From assembly GCA_963929865.1 (NCBI GenBank), contig CAWVKK010000059.1, positions 1 to 64,000 on the forward strand: a stretch of 64,000 nt of DNA. The letters run 5' to 3'. Shown here piece by piece: positions 23,889 through 32,798 of the stretch. The DNA is from JAGZHZ01 sp963929865 (GTDB taxonomy: Bacteria > Bacillota > Clostridia > Lachnospirales > Lachnospiraceae). The notes under the pieces were generated by a model. That model was not told where the DNA came from, did not search any database, and saw only the letters and a program-made list of their open reading frames with translations. The translations under genes were made by a program, and so were the position numbers. How positions within the stretch are numbered: position 1 is the first letter of the stretch; each line of letters begins with the position of its first letter.

Positions 23889-24860
23889 ATGAAAATGAAC
23901 CGAAAATGGACCGGCGCACTCAAAACGATAATGGAAATGGTCTGCCTTTTTTTGATGTTTGCGCTTCAGACGCAGGGAGGGGAGAAGGAACCATTCCGGA
24001 TTGCGGGCATCATTTCCACGAAATCTACCTACTGGTCACAGATGATAAAAGGGATAGAAGACGGGTGCGCACAATGGGAAATGTCTTTTTTTGTTCTGGA
24101 CATTTCGCTCCAGGACAGAGACGCTTTGAGCTTCTCAGCGGAGGAGGCGTGGAATCTTGCGCTGCTCTCGGATGTAGATGCGATTATAGCGGATGGAAAT
24201 CTTCCGGACGATGAGATTGTCAAAAAGGCGCGGGATCAGGGCATTGTGATTGTACTGGTCGACTCCGACTCAGAAAAATATCTGCGCGACGCGTATGTAG
24301 GGACAGACAATGTGCAGGCAGGAAGGCTTGCCGTTCAGGCGCTCAAAGAGATCTGCGGCGTCAAAAAAGGACCTGTGATGGTTCAGGACAATGCAAATAT
24401 CCAGGCAGTCTCCCAGAGAGTGCAAGGAATATCGCAGGCTTTAAGTGAAAATTATCCCGATGTATACATGAGAGACGCCCAGATTCCATGGTATGCAGAC
24501 AGAACCTTCAATTCCGGGCTGGAAGAAACGATCCTTTCCTACCCCGATCTCCAGGCAATCTTCGGACTGATGGAGCCGGAAGCAACAGTATATGCCCAGG
24601 TTTTAAAACAGCTGCATTTAGAGGATACGATTCAGCTCATCAGTTTTGACCTTTCAGACGAGATTGTGGAATTTCTGCGCGAAGATGTGATCGACGCCGT
24701 CATTGTGCAGCAGAGCTATGAGATCGGCTATCAGAGCGCGCGCACGGCGAATCAGCTCTTAAAGGGGGAGAAGCTGGAACAGGATACGGTATACATTGAC
24801 TGTCTGATTCTCCATAAAAATAATTTATCTTTGATTGAAAAAAGGGAGGGAGGAGCCTGA
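23889..24860 (+). CDS. periplasmic-binding-protein-like sugar sensor
   Basis: A 323-residue extracellular protein of the LacI/ribose-binding (PBP1, Peripla_BP_4) fold. A hydrophobic N-terminus (about residues 10-30) directs export; no lipobox Cys is seen. Features: FRIAGIISTKSTYWSQMIKGIEDG (first lobe), DAIIADGN, VDSDSEKYLRDAYVGTDNVQAG (hinge and ligand loop), and a C-terminal LISFDLSDEIVEFL. No ABC permease is adjacent; an AraC-type regulator and a YesM-type kinase follow within two bases and with overlap. It is therefore likely the ligand-binding arm of a three-component sensor. AGAGGAG precedes the start. Confidence 0.85.
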   Translation: MKMNRKWTGALKTIMEMVCLFLMFALQTQGGEKEPFRIAGIISTKSTYWSQMIKGIEDGCAQWEMSFFVLDISLQDRDALSFSAEEAWNLALLSDVDAIIADGNLPDDEIVKKARDQGIVIVLVDSDSEKYLRDAYVGTDNVQAGRLAVQALKEICGVKKGPVMVQDNANIQAVSQRVQGISQALSENYPDVYMRDAQIPWYADRTFNSGLEETILSYPDLQAIFGLMEPEATVYAQVLKQLHLEDTIQLISFDLSDEIVEFLREDVIDAVIVQQSYEIGYQSARTANQLLKGEKLEQDTVYIDCLILHKNNLSLIEKREGGA

Positions 24861-24861
24861 C

Positions 24862-26397
24862 ATGAAAAAAAGATATACGGTAGGGATTGTGGAAGACGAG
24901 CAGATAGAACAAAAAGCGCTTTCTCTGATGATAAGCAGAAACAGACAAAATTTAGAGGTGGCGTTTGCAGCGTCTGACGGAAAAACAGCGCTGCATTTGA
25001 CGAGGCAGTATGCCCCCGATATTTTGATCGTGGACATTAAAATACCGGAGATTTCCGGTCTGGAATTATGCAGCATCCTTCGGGAAGAGGGATACGAAGG
25101 ATATTTGATCATCAGCACATCGTATCCTCTGTTTCACTACGCGTACCAGGCAATCAAGCTCCAAGCCGTCGATTATCTGCTCAAACCGACGCAGGAAAAA
25201 CAGATTTTAGGTGTGCTGGACCGCTGCACATCGCTTCTTGACGAGGAGAAAGGCTTTGAAGAAAGAGAAAAAAAGTGGAAGGAACATATGAGCCAGGCAA
25301 AGCACGAAGCAGACGCCTGGATCATAGAGCGGGTGCTGAACGCAGATTCCAATCTTCTTCCAAGGATGCAGGAGATAGGATTTCCGCAGGACGGACAGTG
25401 GCAGTCATTTTGGCTCTCTTTTTCCTATGAGGATTCCGGCAAAATGGATGCAGACGTCTGCTCTGCGCTTGAAAAAGAATTTTTTGCTTTTGTCGGCTGC
25501 TCAAAAGGCAGGATTCTTCTCTTTCTTCAGCCGAAAACTTCCTATGACGTCTTTCAGCTCTATGCGCTTCTCCGCTGCAAAGTGGAAGGACTCCGGCAGT
25601 GCCTCAGCGAGAAACAGCCTGTTTTTTGCTATGTCAGTCAAATGTGCCGCTCGATACAGGAGAGCAGGTCGGCGGGGGAGAGGATTCCCGAGGATCTGCC
25701 GGACTTTAAGACGACATGCAGCTGCACGGCGAATCTCTTCTTCGATCAGCCTGCGCGCGCTTTTGCGCGGGAACAGTATGTATTCACTATGCACCGGATG
25801 CTTCGCCTGCTTCAGGATAAGAAACGCAGACAGCTGGAACATACTCTTTTGGCAGAAATCAGACAGTATGCCGAAAAAGACAGAGGCAAGGCGTGGGAGC
25901 TGCTCCGGATTTTTATGGATGCTCTCACGATATTTGAAGGATGCCCAGACTTTTCTGCCTGGGAAAAAAACATATCAGATTCTCATCTGATCACAGATTT
26001 GAGCGCACTCTCAGACATGATCCGCCAATCGCTTTTTTTGTGTGAATCGCAGCTTCCAGACGACACACAAAATTCCATGGACAAAATCCTGCATATCATG
26101 CGCACAGAATACGCCTCCAGCCTCTCGCAGGCGGATGTGGCGCGCAGAATGGGAATGACTCAGCCGTATTTCAGCAGAATGTTCAAAAATAAGATAGGAA
26201 AAAATTTTGTCTCTGTATTGACAGATATCCGGATGGAACATGCAAAACAGCTGATAGCGGAAAAGGACGCGATTTCGGCAGAAGAACTCGCTCTCCTGTG
26301 CGGATACACAAGCAAAGCATATTTCTGCGCTCTTTTCCGCAAGACAACGGGTATGACAGTAAGCGAGTATCAAAGAAGGAGAAAATATGAAGCATAA
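24862..26397 (+). CDS. AraC-family response regulator (YesN-like)
   Basis: A 511-residue regulator. Receiver domain residues 1-125 with EDE (11-13), phospho-acceptor Asp58 (DILIVDIKIPE) and Lys near 111 (YLLKPTQEK). A long linker of about 270 residues is typical of the YesN group. The C-terminal AraC double helix-turn-helix (about 410-508) has ASSLSQADVARRMGMTQPYF and SAEELALLCGYTSKAYFCAL. The ATG is one base after the binding-protein stop with GGGAGGGAGGAG upstream; the end overlaps the kinase by 11 bp. Likely target: the divergent GH31 promoter. Confidence 0.92.
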   Translation: MKKRYTVGIVEDEQIEQKALSLMISRNRQNLEVAFAASDGKTALHLTRQYAPDILIVDIKIPEISGLELCSILREEGYEGYLIISTSYPLFHYAYQAIKLQAVDYLLKPTQEKQILGVLDRCTSLLDEEKGFEEREKKWKEHMSQAKHEADAWIIERVLNADSNLLPRMQEIGFPQDGQWQSFWLSFSYEDSGKMDADVCSALEKEFFAFVGCSKGRILLFLQPKTSYDVFQLYALLRCKVEGLRQCLSEKQPVFCYVSQMCRSIQESRSAGERIPEDLPDFKTTCSCTANLFFDQPARAFAREQYVFTMHRMLRLLQDKKRRQLEHTLLAEIRQYAEKDRGKAWELLRIFMDALTIFEGCPDFSAWEKNISDSHLITDLSALSDMIRQSLFLCESQLPDDTQNSMDKILHIMRTEYASSLSQADVARRMGMTQPYFSRMFKNKIGKNFVSVLTDIRMEHAKQLIAEKDAISAEELALLCGYTSKAYFCALFRKTTGMTVSEYQRRRKYEA

Positions 26398-27868
26398 ACT
26401 GACCGGCACGCTGCAGGGAAAGCTGACGCTGTTTGTCAGCTTCCTCATTTTAACCTTAACCATTTTCTTTTTTGGAAATTATGCGCTGGAAAAGAAGACC
26501 AGCCAGAGCTATATTCAGCTTGTAGACCACCGCCAGCTGGTGTCGCAGTACTCAAAAACGCTGGCAGAGTGCAGGGACGACCTGATCATGTTTACAAACT
26601 CGCTGGGAGATATAAAAAGCGCCGAGCATTACGAAGAAAATGCGAAGATCTTAAATGACCTTGCCGAAAAACTCTGGGCGGCGTTCCCCGACCCCTACAC
26701 AGAAAACCTTGTATATCTCTCGAAAAGCCTTACGGAACAGGGAAAGAGCGTTGCAGACTGCACGCAGAAAAGACAGATAGAAGCTGCGCGGCAGGCGTAT
26801 TCGGACTTCAGCCGAAATTATGGACTGCTTGACAAATATATGCTTTATGTGGAAAAAGCAGTCGGCAGTGTTTCGTCGCTGCAGATTCAGCAGATTAACA
26901 GCAGACAGGAAAAAAATTTCCGCATGATGCTGTTTATTTTCTGCGGCATTGCCGCATGTCTGACGGCGCTGTCATGGCTGGGAATCAGACAGATCATACG
27001 CCCGATCAAGCATCTGACGGAGATGGCGCACCTTGTCATACAGAATATATGGGATCTGCCAAGATGGGAGCATCCGGGGCGCGATGAGACGGGAATTCTT
27101 CTGAATTCGTTTTACCATATGGTGGAGACGATCAGGCGGCAGATGGAAAAGCTGGAGAGACAAAGGAGACTGGAACTGCAAAGAAAAGAGGAAGAGGAAA
27201 AAAAGCTGCAGCTGGAATACCGGAATGTACAGCTTGAATTAAAAGCGCTGCAAAATCAGGTGAATCCTCACTTTCTCTTCAACTGCCTGAATATGATAGC
27301 GAAACAGGCGTATATAGAAGATGCGGCACACACACAGCACACGACAGAGGCTGTAGCACGCTATCTGCGAAGCGTTCTGGATTATACGGACGAGACGGCG
27401 ACCATAGAAAAAGAGATGCAGCAGGTCAAGCATTACCTGGAACTGCAGAGTATGCGCTTCGGAGACCGGTTTACCTATCAAATCAACTGTGATCCGCAGT
27501 GCGGGCAGCTTTATGTCCCATTCATGATTGTCCAGCCCTTAGTCGAAAATATTTTTACGCACGGAATTGACATTTGCGCCAGGCATATCTGCTTAAGCTG
27601 CAATGCGCAGATGAGGGGAGAACGCGTTTGGCTGTACGTGACGGATGACGGTCCCGGAATGTCACAGGAACAGACAGAGCATTTAAAAGATATCTGGAAG
27701 GATCCGAAGCGGGATGGAAAACAGGAAAGAATCGGACTGCTCAATGTCTTTAGACGCATTCAGCTTCATTTTTCCGGTCAGGCAGACGTCTGTATAGAAA
27801 GTATTCCGTACGTCAAAACCGTGGTAGGATTTTCGATTCCGGCGCACACTTTTCGTGGGCGTCCCTGA
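26387..27868 (+). CDS. YesM-like sensor histidine kinase
   Basis: A 493-residue membrane kinase. First helix at about residues 13-33, external helical domain to about 180, second helix about 183-203, HAMP-like segment (IRPIKHLTEMAHLV), coiled coil, then the His_kinase domain with QVNPHFLFNCLNM (His295) and the ATP site IVQPLVENIFTHG and DDGPGMS. The external domain would meet the binding protein encoded two genes upstream. Overlaps the regulator gene. Confidence 0.92.
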   Translation: MKHKLTGTLQGKLTLFVSFLILTLTIFFFGNYALEKKTSQSYIQLVDHRQLVSQYSKTLAECRDDLIMFTNSLGDIKSAEHYEENAKILNDLAEKLWAAFPDPYTENLVYLSKSLTEQGKSVADCTQKRQIEAARQAYSDFSRNYGLLDKYMLYVEKAVGSVSSLQIQQINSRQEKNFRMMLFIFCGIAACLTALSWLGIRQIIRPIKHLTEMAHLVIQNIWDLPRWEHPGRDETGILLNSFYHMVETIRRQMEKLERQRRLELQRKEEEEKKLQLEYRNVQLELKALQNQVNPHFLFNCLNMIAKQAYIEDAAHTQHTTEAVARYLRSVLDYTDETATIEKEMQQVKHYLELQSMRFGDRFTYQINCDPQCGQLYVPFMIVQPLVENIFTHGIDICARHICLSCNAQMRGERVWLYVTDDGPGMSQEQTEHLKDIWKDPKRDGKQERIGLLNVFRRIQLHFSGQADVCIESIPYVKTVVGFSIPAHTFRGRP

Positions 27869-27883
27869 CAATCGCCGCAAGAC

Positions 27884-27912
27884 TTGCCCAGGTCTGAAAG
27901 AAATGGTAAAAT
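27884..27912 (+). promoter_or_regulatory. promoter of the HAD hydrolase gene
   Basis: TTGCCC (27884-27889), 17-bp spacer, TAAAAT (27907-27912), 33 bp before the start codon. Confidence 0.5.
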
Positions 27913-27945
27913 AGACAGAAAAATGAAAGAGACAGAGGAAGAGCC

Positions 27946-28659
27946 ATGACGATCAGACATATTTTATTTGACCTGGACGGGACTTTGCTCCCGATGAAGC
28001 AGGATGATTTCACCGGATACTATCTGCCGCTGCTGGCAAAGGCATACACGGACAGAGGGATTGCGATAGACAAAAAAGAATTTATCGGCGCGGTCTGGAA
28101 AAGCTATAAGGCGATGGTAAAAAACGATGGAAGCCGCACGAACCGGGAGGCATTCTGGGAGCATTTCAAGGAGGCGCTGCCGATTGCGAGGGAGGAGGCG
28201 GAAGAGATCGCGCTGGAATTCTATGACGGCGATTTTAACCGGACCGTCTGCATCGCCTCCCCTACGCCGCTGGCAGATCAGGCGGTAAAGACGGCAAAGC
28301 AAAAGGGGATCGAGGTGTATCTCGCCACGAACCCGGTGTTTCCGAGGATCGCGACGCTGAACCGGATTAAGTGGGCGGGGCTTGACGCGGAGGATTTTAA
28401 GGTGATCACCACGTATGAGGACAACCGCTTCTGCAAGCCAAACCCGGAGTATTTCCGGAGCATTCTGGAAACGTATGAGCTTGATCCGCAGGAGTGCGTG
28501 ATGGTGGGAAACGATGTGGCGGAGGACTTATCGATCCGGACGCTGGGGGTCAGGACATTTCTGCTGACAGACACGATGGAAAACAGGGACAATCTTGCGA
28601 TACACTCCGAGTACGCCGGCTCTATGGAGGAGCTGCTTGCATGGATCAAAGCTCTGTGA
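27946..28659 (+). CDS. HAD-family hydrolase
   Basis: A 237-residue phosphatase-like enzyme. HAD motif I is FDLDGTLL with nucleophile Asp9 and acid/base Asp11; motif II is the Thr/Ser of YLATNP (about residue 128); motif III Lys is in RFCKPNPEYF; motif IV is MVGNDVAEDL. A helical cap lies between about residues 15 and 90, the C1 position of phosphoglycolate phosphatase/beta-phosphoglucomutase relatives. The substrate is unknown. It may be the first gene of a unit continuing with the methyltransferase 43 bp downstream. Confidence 0.85.
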   Translation: MTIRHILFDLDGTLLPMKQDDFTGYYLPLLAKAYTDRGIAIDKKEFIGAVWKSYKAMVKNDGSRTNREAFWEHFKEALPIAREEAEEIALEFYDGDFNRTVCIASPTPLADQAVKTAKQKGIEVYLATNPVFPRIATLNRIKWAGLDAEDFKVITTYEDNRFCKPNPEYFRSILETYELDPQECVMVGNDVAEDLSIRTLGVRTFLLTDTMENRDNLAIHSEYAGSMEELLAWIKAL

Positions 28660-28702
28660 GACACATGCGCGCAAACGGACACAATCATACAGAGGTGAGG
28701 AC

Positions 28703-29956
28703 ATGGCAGTGATTTTACAGGAAAGAGGGCGCGGGAAATACAGACCTGCCCCGGATTCGCAGATAGAAGAGATCAAAAGTCTGCTGAGGGAAAAAATGGA
28801 GGAGGAGCGGAAGCGGTTTGCGCAGTGCAGCGCGGAGATCGACGTCTCGAGGCTGCGCTACGACAAAAACAAATATAACGTGCTCTCGCTGTTTTGCGGG
28901 TGCGGCGGTCTGGATCTCGGGTTTAAGCTGGCCGGGCTGAAAGCTGTGATGGGCGAAGAGGTGATGGAGGCTGCGTTCAGAGACAAAAAGGTTTTTGACG
29001 AGAATGCAGACAACAATGTGTTCCACACAATCTACGCAAACGATATCTTTGACGAGGCGAGGCAGACCTACGAGAAAAACGCGGGGTATGAGATCTATAT
29101 GGACAAGAGCGACATCCGGAAAATCAAAAATTTTCCAAAAGCCGATATTGTCCTGGGGGGATTCCCGTGCCCCGGATTTTCCGAGGGAGGACCGCGTCTG
29201 ATCGACGACGAGAGAAATTTTTTGTACCTGCACTTTATCAGGTGTCTGATGCAGAGCCAGCCGGAAATTTTTGTGGCTGAGAACGTAAAAGGCATGATGA
29301 CGCTGGGAAAGGGAGAAGTCTTCCGGCAGATTGTCCAGGACTTTGACGCGGCGGGATACCATGTGTGCCATAAGCTGCTCAACGCGGCGCAATACGGGGT
29401 TCCGCAGATTAGAGAGCGGGTGATTTTAGTCGGCGTGAAAAAGGGGACGGCGTTTTCATACGAGTACCCGGCTCCGACGCACGGCTCCGAGGCAGAGGGG
29501 CTTAGACGGATCGCGACGCTGCGGGACGCGATCAAGGATCTGGAGCAAGACCCGGGGGATTATTTTACCGGATCGTACTCCTCTATTTTTATGTCGCGGA
29601 ACCGAAAAAAGAGATGGGACGAGCCAAGCTTTACGATTCAGGCCTCGGGACGGCAGGCGCCGATTCACCCGGCAGGGATGCCGATGGAGCATGTGGGAAA
29701 GGACCGGTATATCTTTCCGGACGGGGAAGAAAACAACAGGAGACTTTCGGCAAAAGAGATTGCCAGAATCCAGACATTCCCGGACTGGTACGAATTCAGC
29801 AGAGGGACCAGAAACCGGAATGAAAACGCAAAGCTGGATCTGGTGTATAAGCAGATCGGAAATGCCGTGCCCGTCAGACTGGCGGCCGCGGTGGCGGAGC
29901 CGATCGCGCAGTGGGTAAAAATGCAGATAGGAGATGGAAGATACGATGGTAATTGA
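28703..29956 (+). CDS. DNA (cytosine-5) methyltransferase, apparently without a restriction partner
   Basis: A 417-residue C5-methyltransferase. Motif I LFCGCGGLDLGF (residues 63-74) binds S-adenosylmethionine; motif IV GGFPCPGFSEGG carries catalytic Cys156; motif VI AENVKGM; motif VIII QYGVPQIRERVILVG; target-recognition region about 260-350; motifs IX-X end with QIGNAVPVRLAAAVAEPIA. Motif IV reads PCP where PCQ is usual. A 60-residue charged N-terminal extension precedes motif I. No endonuclease or Vsr gene is adjacent; the neighbours are a HAD phosphatase and a small Cys-rich protein. The start has GAGGTGAGG upstream. Confidence 0.9.
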   Translation: MAVILQERGRGKYRPAPDSQIEEIKSLLREKMEEERKRFAQCSAEIDVSRLRYDKNKYNVLSLFCGCGGLDLGFKLAGLKAVMGEEVMEAAFRDKKVFDENADNNVFHTIYANDIFDEARQTYEKNAGYEIYMDKSDIRKIKNFPKADIVLGGFPCPGFSEGGPRLIDDERNFLYLHFIRCLMQSQPEIFVAENVKGMMTLGKGEVFRQIVQDFDAAGYHVCHKLLNAAQYGVPQIRERVILVGVKKGTAFSYEYPAPTHGSEAEGLRRIATLRDAIKDLEQDPGDYFTGSYSSIFMSRNRKKRWDEPSFTIQASGRQAPIHPAGMPMEHVGKDRYIFPDGEENNRRLSAKEIARIQTFPDWYEFSRGTRNRNENAKLDLVYKQIGNAVPVRLAAAVAEPIAQWVKMQIGDGRYDGN

Positions 29957-30251
29957 CGGAAACGAGACAGAAAAAGAAGCGATGAGACAATTTCATCTGG
30001 GAAACAGAAAAGAAGGACTGAGGATTCAAGAGGAATTTGCCTCCAGATTTCGGGAAGAATACCGGGAAAAGGATCACTGTCCCTGTACAAAGGCGTGCCG
30101 ATATCACGGAAACTGCAAAGAATGCGTTGCGATTCACCGCGCGCACCAGGAACATGTGCCAAACTGTATGAGAGAGATGATCAACAAGAAACTGCAGATA
30201 TTATCTGAACTGACCGAGCACACTCTGGCGGAGTACAAAAAAGGAGTTTAG
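29946..30251 (+). CDS. small Cys/His-rich conserved protein
   Basis: A 101-residue protein overlapping the methyltransferase by 11 bp; an ATG 12 bp earlier (29934) is also possible but lies directly against the AGGAG. The middle holds a probable metal site, DHCPCTKACRYHGNCKECVA: five Cys and a His in 18 residues (C-x-C-x3-C-x5-C-x2-C), followed by HRAHQEHVPNC. The ends are charged helices. I recognise the Cys cluster as recurring in Lachnospiraceae hypothetical proteins but know no function. It might bind zinc or iron. A TetR gene starts two bp after it. Confidence 0.7.
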   Translation: MVIDGNETEKEAMRQFHLGNRKEGLRIQEEFASRFREEYREKDHCPCTKACRYHGNCKECVAIHRAHQEHVPNCMREMINKKLQILSELTEHTLAEYKKGV

Positions 30252-30253
30252 CC

Positions 30254-30811
30254 ATGACGCAGCTGACAAAATACGCGCTGGAAGCGGCGCTTAAGACATT
30301 GCTGTCAAAGAAGCCGCTCGACAAAATTACGATCAGCGATCTCACAGAGGAATGCGGGATCAGCCGCATGACGTTTTACTATCATTTTCGGGACATCTAT
30401 GATCTGGTGGAATGGATCTGCGCGGAGGACGCGGCGAAGGCGATCGCCGGAAAAAAGACATATGAGACATGGCAGCAGGGATTTCTGCAGATCTTCGAGG
30501 CTGTCCGCGAGAACAGACCGTTTATCCTCAACGTCTACCGATGCGTCAGCACAGAGCAGGTGGAGCGGTATCTGTATCCGCTGGTGTACCGGCTGCTGAT
30601 CGATGTGGTGGAGGAGAAAGCGCAGGCGTTCCGCGTAAAGGAATCCGACCGGCGCTTTATCGCCAACTTTTACAAGTTTGGGTTTGTCGGCGTCATGCTG
30701 GAATGGATCAAAAACGACATGAGAGAGGAACCGGAAAAAATCGTAAGCCAGCTCAACACGCTGCTCTCAGGCGAGATCGAGAGAGCGCTTGAGCGCTTTT
30801 CGATTCCCTGA
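30254..30811 (+). CDS. TetR-family regulator (DhaS-like)
   Basis: A 185-residue regulator. The DNA-binding domain has KITISDLTEECGISRMTFYYHF at about residues 24-45 followed by YDLVEW. The C-terminal domain (FIANFYKFGFVGVMLEWIKNDM) is the TetR_C type seen in DhaS and related proteins. It is the last gene of the methyltransferase operon and stands 160 bp upstream of the oleate hydratase gene, separated by a strong terminator. It may control the hydratase, whose promoter carries a dyad. Confidence 0.88.
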   Translation: MTQLTKYALEAALKTLLSKKPLDKITISDLTEECGISRMTFYYHFRDIYDLVEWICAEDAAKAIAGKKTYETWQQGFLQIFEAVRENRPFILNVYRCVSTEQVERYLYPLVYRLLIDVVEEKAQAFRVKESDRRFIANFYKFGFVGVMLEWIKNDMREEPEKIVSQLNTLLSGEIERALERFSIP

Positions 30812-30830
30812 ACAGGAGGATAAAATATAG

Positions 30831-30877
30831 ACAATCAGCCCCGAATGATAAAAAGTCAATCACACGGGGCTGATTGT
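30831..30877 (+). terminator. terminator after the TetR gene
   Basis: ACAATCAGCCCCG pairs perfectly with CGGGGCTGATTGT around a 21-base loop, followed by TTATTG. Confidence 0.8.
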
Positions 30878-30880
30878 TTA

Positions 30881-30961
30881 TTGCGGGGACAGACGGGAAA
30901 CCTTACAATGGAGCCATCAAAAGACAGAGCGCTCTTTTAGAAGAGCGGACCATTTGTAAGG
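30881..30961 (+). promoter_or_regulatory. promoter and dyad region of the oleate hydratase gene
   Basis: TTGCGG (30881-30886), 17-bp spacer, TACAAT (30904-30909). The -10 lies inside the left arm of a long dyad, CCTTACAATGG (30901-30911) with CCATTTGTAAGG (30950-30961). The right arm runs into the AAGGAGG ribosome site. A second perfect hairpin, CGCTCTT-TTAG-AAGAGCG (30930-30947), lies inside. The dyad could be a repressor site or part of a leader structure. Confidence 0.5.
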
Positions 30962-30972
30962 AGGTTTTTTTT

Positions 30973-32751
30973 ATGTATTATGCAAGCGGTAACTATGAAG
31001 CATTTGCGCGTCCTCTCAAACCGGAGGGAGTGGAACAAAAATCAGCCTATCTGGTGGGAAGCGGTCTGGCGGCGCTTGCAGCGGCATGTTTTCTGGTGCG
31101 CGACGGGCAGATGAAGGGCGAGAGAATCCACATCCTGGAAAAGGATCCGATTCCCGGGGGCGCCTGCGACGGCTATCACTATGAAAATATCGGGTACGTC
31201 ATGAGAGGCGGAAGAGAGATGGACAATCACTTTGAGTGCATGTGGGACTTGTTCCGCTCCATTCCTTCCATCGAGACGGAGGGGGTATCCGTCCTCGACG
31301 AGTATTACTGGCTCAATAAGGCAGACCCGAATTATTCCCTGTGCCGCGCGACGGTCAACCGCGGGGAGGACGCCCGCACAGACGGAAAATTTTCCATCTC
31401 CGACGAGGGGGCGATGGAGATCATGAGACTGTTTTTCACGCCGAATGAGGAGCTGCAGGATAAAAAAATTACCGATGTGTTTGACGAGGAAGTTCTGGAC
31501 TCGAATTTCTGGCTGTACTGGAGGACGATGTTTGCGTTCGAAAACTGGCACAGCGCCCTGGAGATGAAGCTCTATATCCAGCGCTTTATCCACCACATCG
31601 GAGGGCTTCCGGATTTTAAGGCGCTGCGCTTTACGAAATACAACCAGTATGAATCGATGATCCTGCCTATGGTAAAATATCTGGAAAGCTGCGGCGTGCA
31701 GTTCCACTACGGCGTCAAGGTGGAAAACATACAGTTTGACTGCACGCGAAAGGACAGAAAGCTTGCCGTGTCCATAGAGATTGCGCACGACGGCGAGCGG
31801 GAATGGATCGGTCTGACAGAGAACGATCTCGTCTTTGTCACAAACGGAGGATGTGTGGAAAATTCTTCCCTGGGAAGCCAGCACACGCCTGCCCGCTTCC
31901 AGACGGAAATCAGACCGGGCGGAGGCTGGGATATGTGGAGAAAGATTGCGGCGCAGGATGAGTCGTTCGGTCATCCGGACAAGTTCTGCTCAGACCCGGA
32001 GCAGACAAACTGGATGAGCGCTACGGTCCAGACGCTGGATCAGAGAATCGTGCCCTATATCAAGAAGATCTGCAGGAGAGATCCGTTCAGCGGAAAAGTC
32101 GTGACAGGAGGCATCGTCACCGCCAAGGATTCCTCCTGGCTGCTGAGCTGGACGGTCAACCGGCAGCCCCAGTTTAAAGAACAGCCAAAGGATCAGCTCC
32201 TTGTCTGGGTATACGGACTGTTCTCAGACAGACCGGGGGATTTTGTCAAAAAGCCGATGCGGGAGTGCACCGGAAAGGAGATCTGCATGGAATGGCTGTA
32301 CCATATCGGCGTGCCGGTCGCGGAGATTGAAGAGATGGCGGAGCATTCCGCAAACACGGTTCCGTGCATGATGCCGTACATCACCGCGTTTTTCATGCCG
32401 CGCGCCTATGGGGACCGGCCGGACGTCGTGCCGGAGGGAGCTGTCAACTTTGCCTTCATCGGGCAGTTCGCCGAGACGAAACGCGACACGATTTTCACGA
32501 CGGAGTATTCGATCCGCACGGGGATGGAGGCAGTCTACACGCTGCTCGACATCGACCGCGGCGTGCCGGAGGTGTGGGGAAGCGTCTACGACGTCCGGGA
32601 TCTCCTCAATGCAGCGGTGCAGCTTCGGGACGGAAAGAAGCTGACAGATATGGACTTAAGCCTGAAACAAAAAATCGCGCTGAAGGAAGCGCTCAAAAAA
32701 CTGCGCGGCACCGACATCGAGAAACTGTTAAAAGAATACCAGGTCATCTGA
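30973..32751 (+). CDS. ohyA: oleate hydratase
   Basis: A 592-residue FAD enzyme of the myosin-cross-reactive-antigen family. It adds water to the cis-9 bond of unsaturated fatty acids to give 10-hydroxy acids, which detoxifies host or dietary oleate. The FAD loop is LVGSGLAALAAACFL (about residues 22-36), followed by HILEKDPIPGGACDG. RGGREMDNHFECMWDLF includes the conserved Glu used in hydration. FIGQFAETKRDTIFTTEYS is a family signature near residue 500. Length is usual for the family. GTAAGGAGG precedes the chosen ATG at 30973; the open frame extends 99 bp upstream across the promoter, so it is not used. Confidence 0.93.
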   Translation: MYYASGNYEAFARPLKPEGVEQKSAYLVGSGLAALAAACFLVRDGQMKGERIHILEKDPIPGGACDGYHYENIGYVMRGGREMDNHFECMWDLFRSIPSIETEGVSVLDEYYWLNKADPNYSLCRATVNRGEDARTDGKFSISDEGAMEIMRLFFTPNEELQDKKITDVFDEEVLDSNFWLYWRTMFAFENWHSALEMKLYIQRFIHHIGGLPDFKALRFTKYNQYESMILPMVKYLESCGVQFHYGVKVENIQFDCTRKDRKLAVSIEIAHDGEREWIGLTENDLVFVTNGGCVENSSLGSQHTPARFQTEIRPGGGWDMWRKIAAQDESFGHPDKFCSDPEQTNWMSATVQTLDQRIVPYIKKICRRDPFSGKVVTGGIVTAKDSSWLLSWTVNRQPQFKEQPKDQLLVWVYGLFSDRPGDFVKKPMRECTGKEICMEWLYHIGVPVAEIEEMAEHSANTVPCMMPYITAFFMPRAYGDRPDVVPEGAVNFAFIGQFAETKRDTIFTTEYSIRTGMEAVYTLLDIDRGVPEVWGSVYDVRDLLNAAVQLRDGKKLTDMDLSLKQKIALKEALKKLRGTDIEKLLKEYQVI

Positions 32752-32763
32752 CGATTTTACGGC

Positions 32764-32792
32764 TTGCAATCGCGGGAAGAAAATGATACAAT
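32764..32792 (+). promoter_or_regulatory. promoter of the T-box-tyrS unit
   Basis: TTGCAA (32764-32769), 17-bp spacer, TACAAT (32787-32792), immediately before the T-box leader. Confidence 0.65.
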
Positions 32793-32798
32793 CAGACT

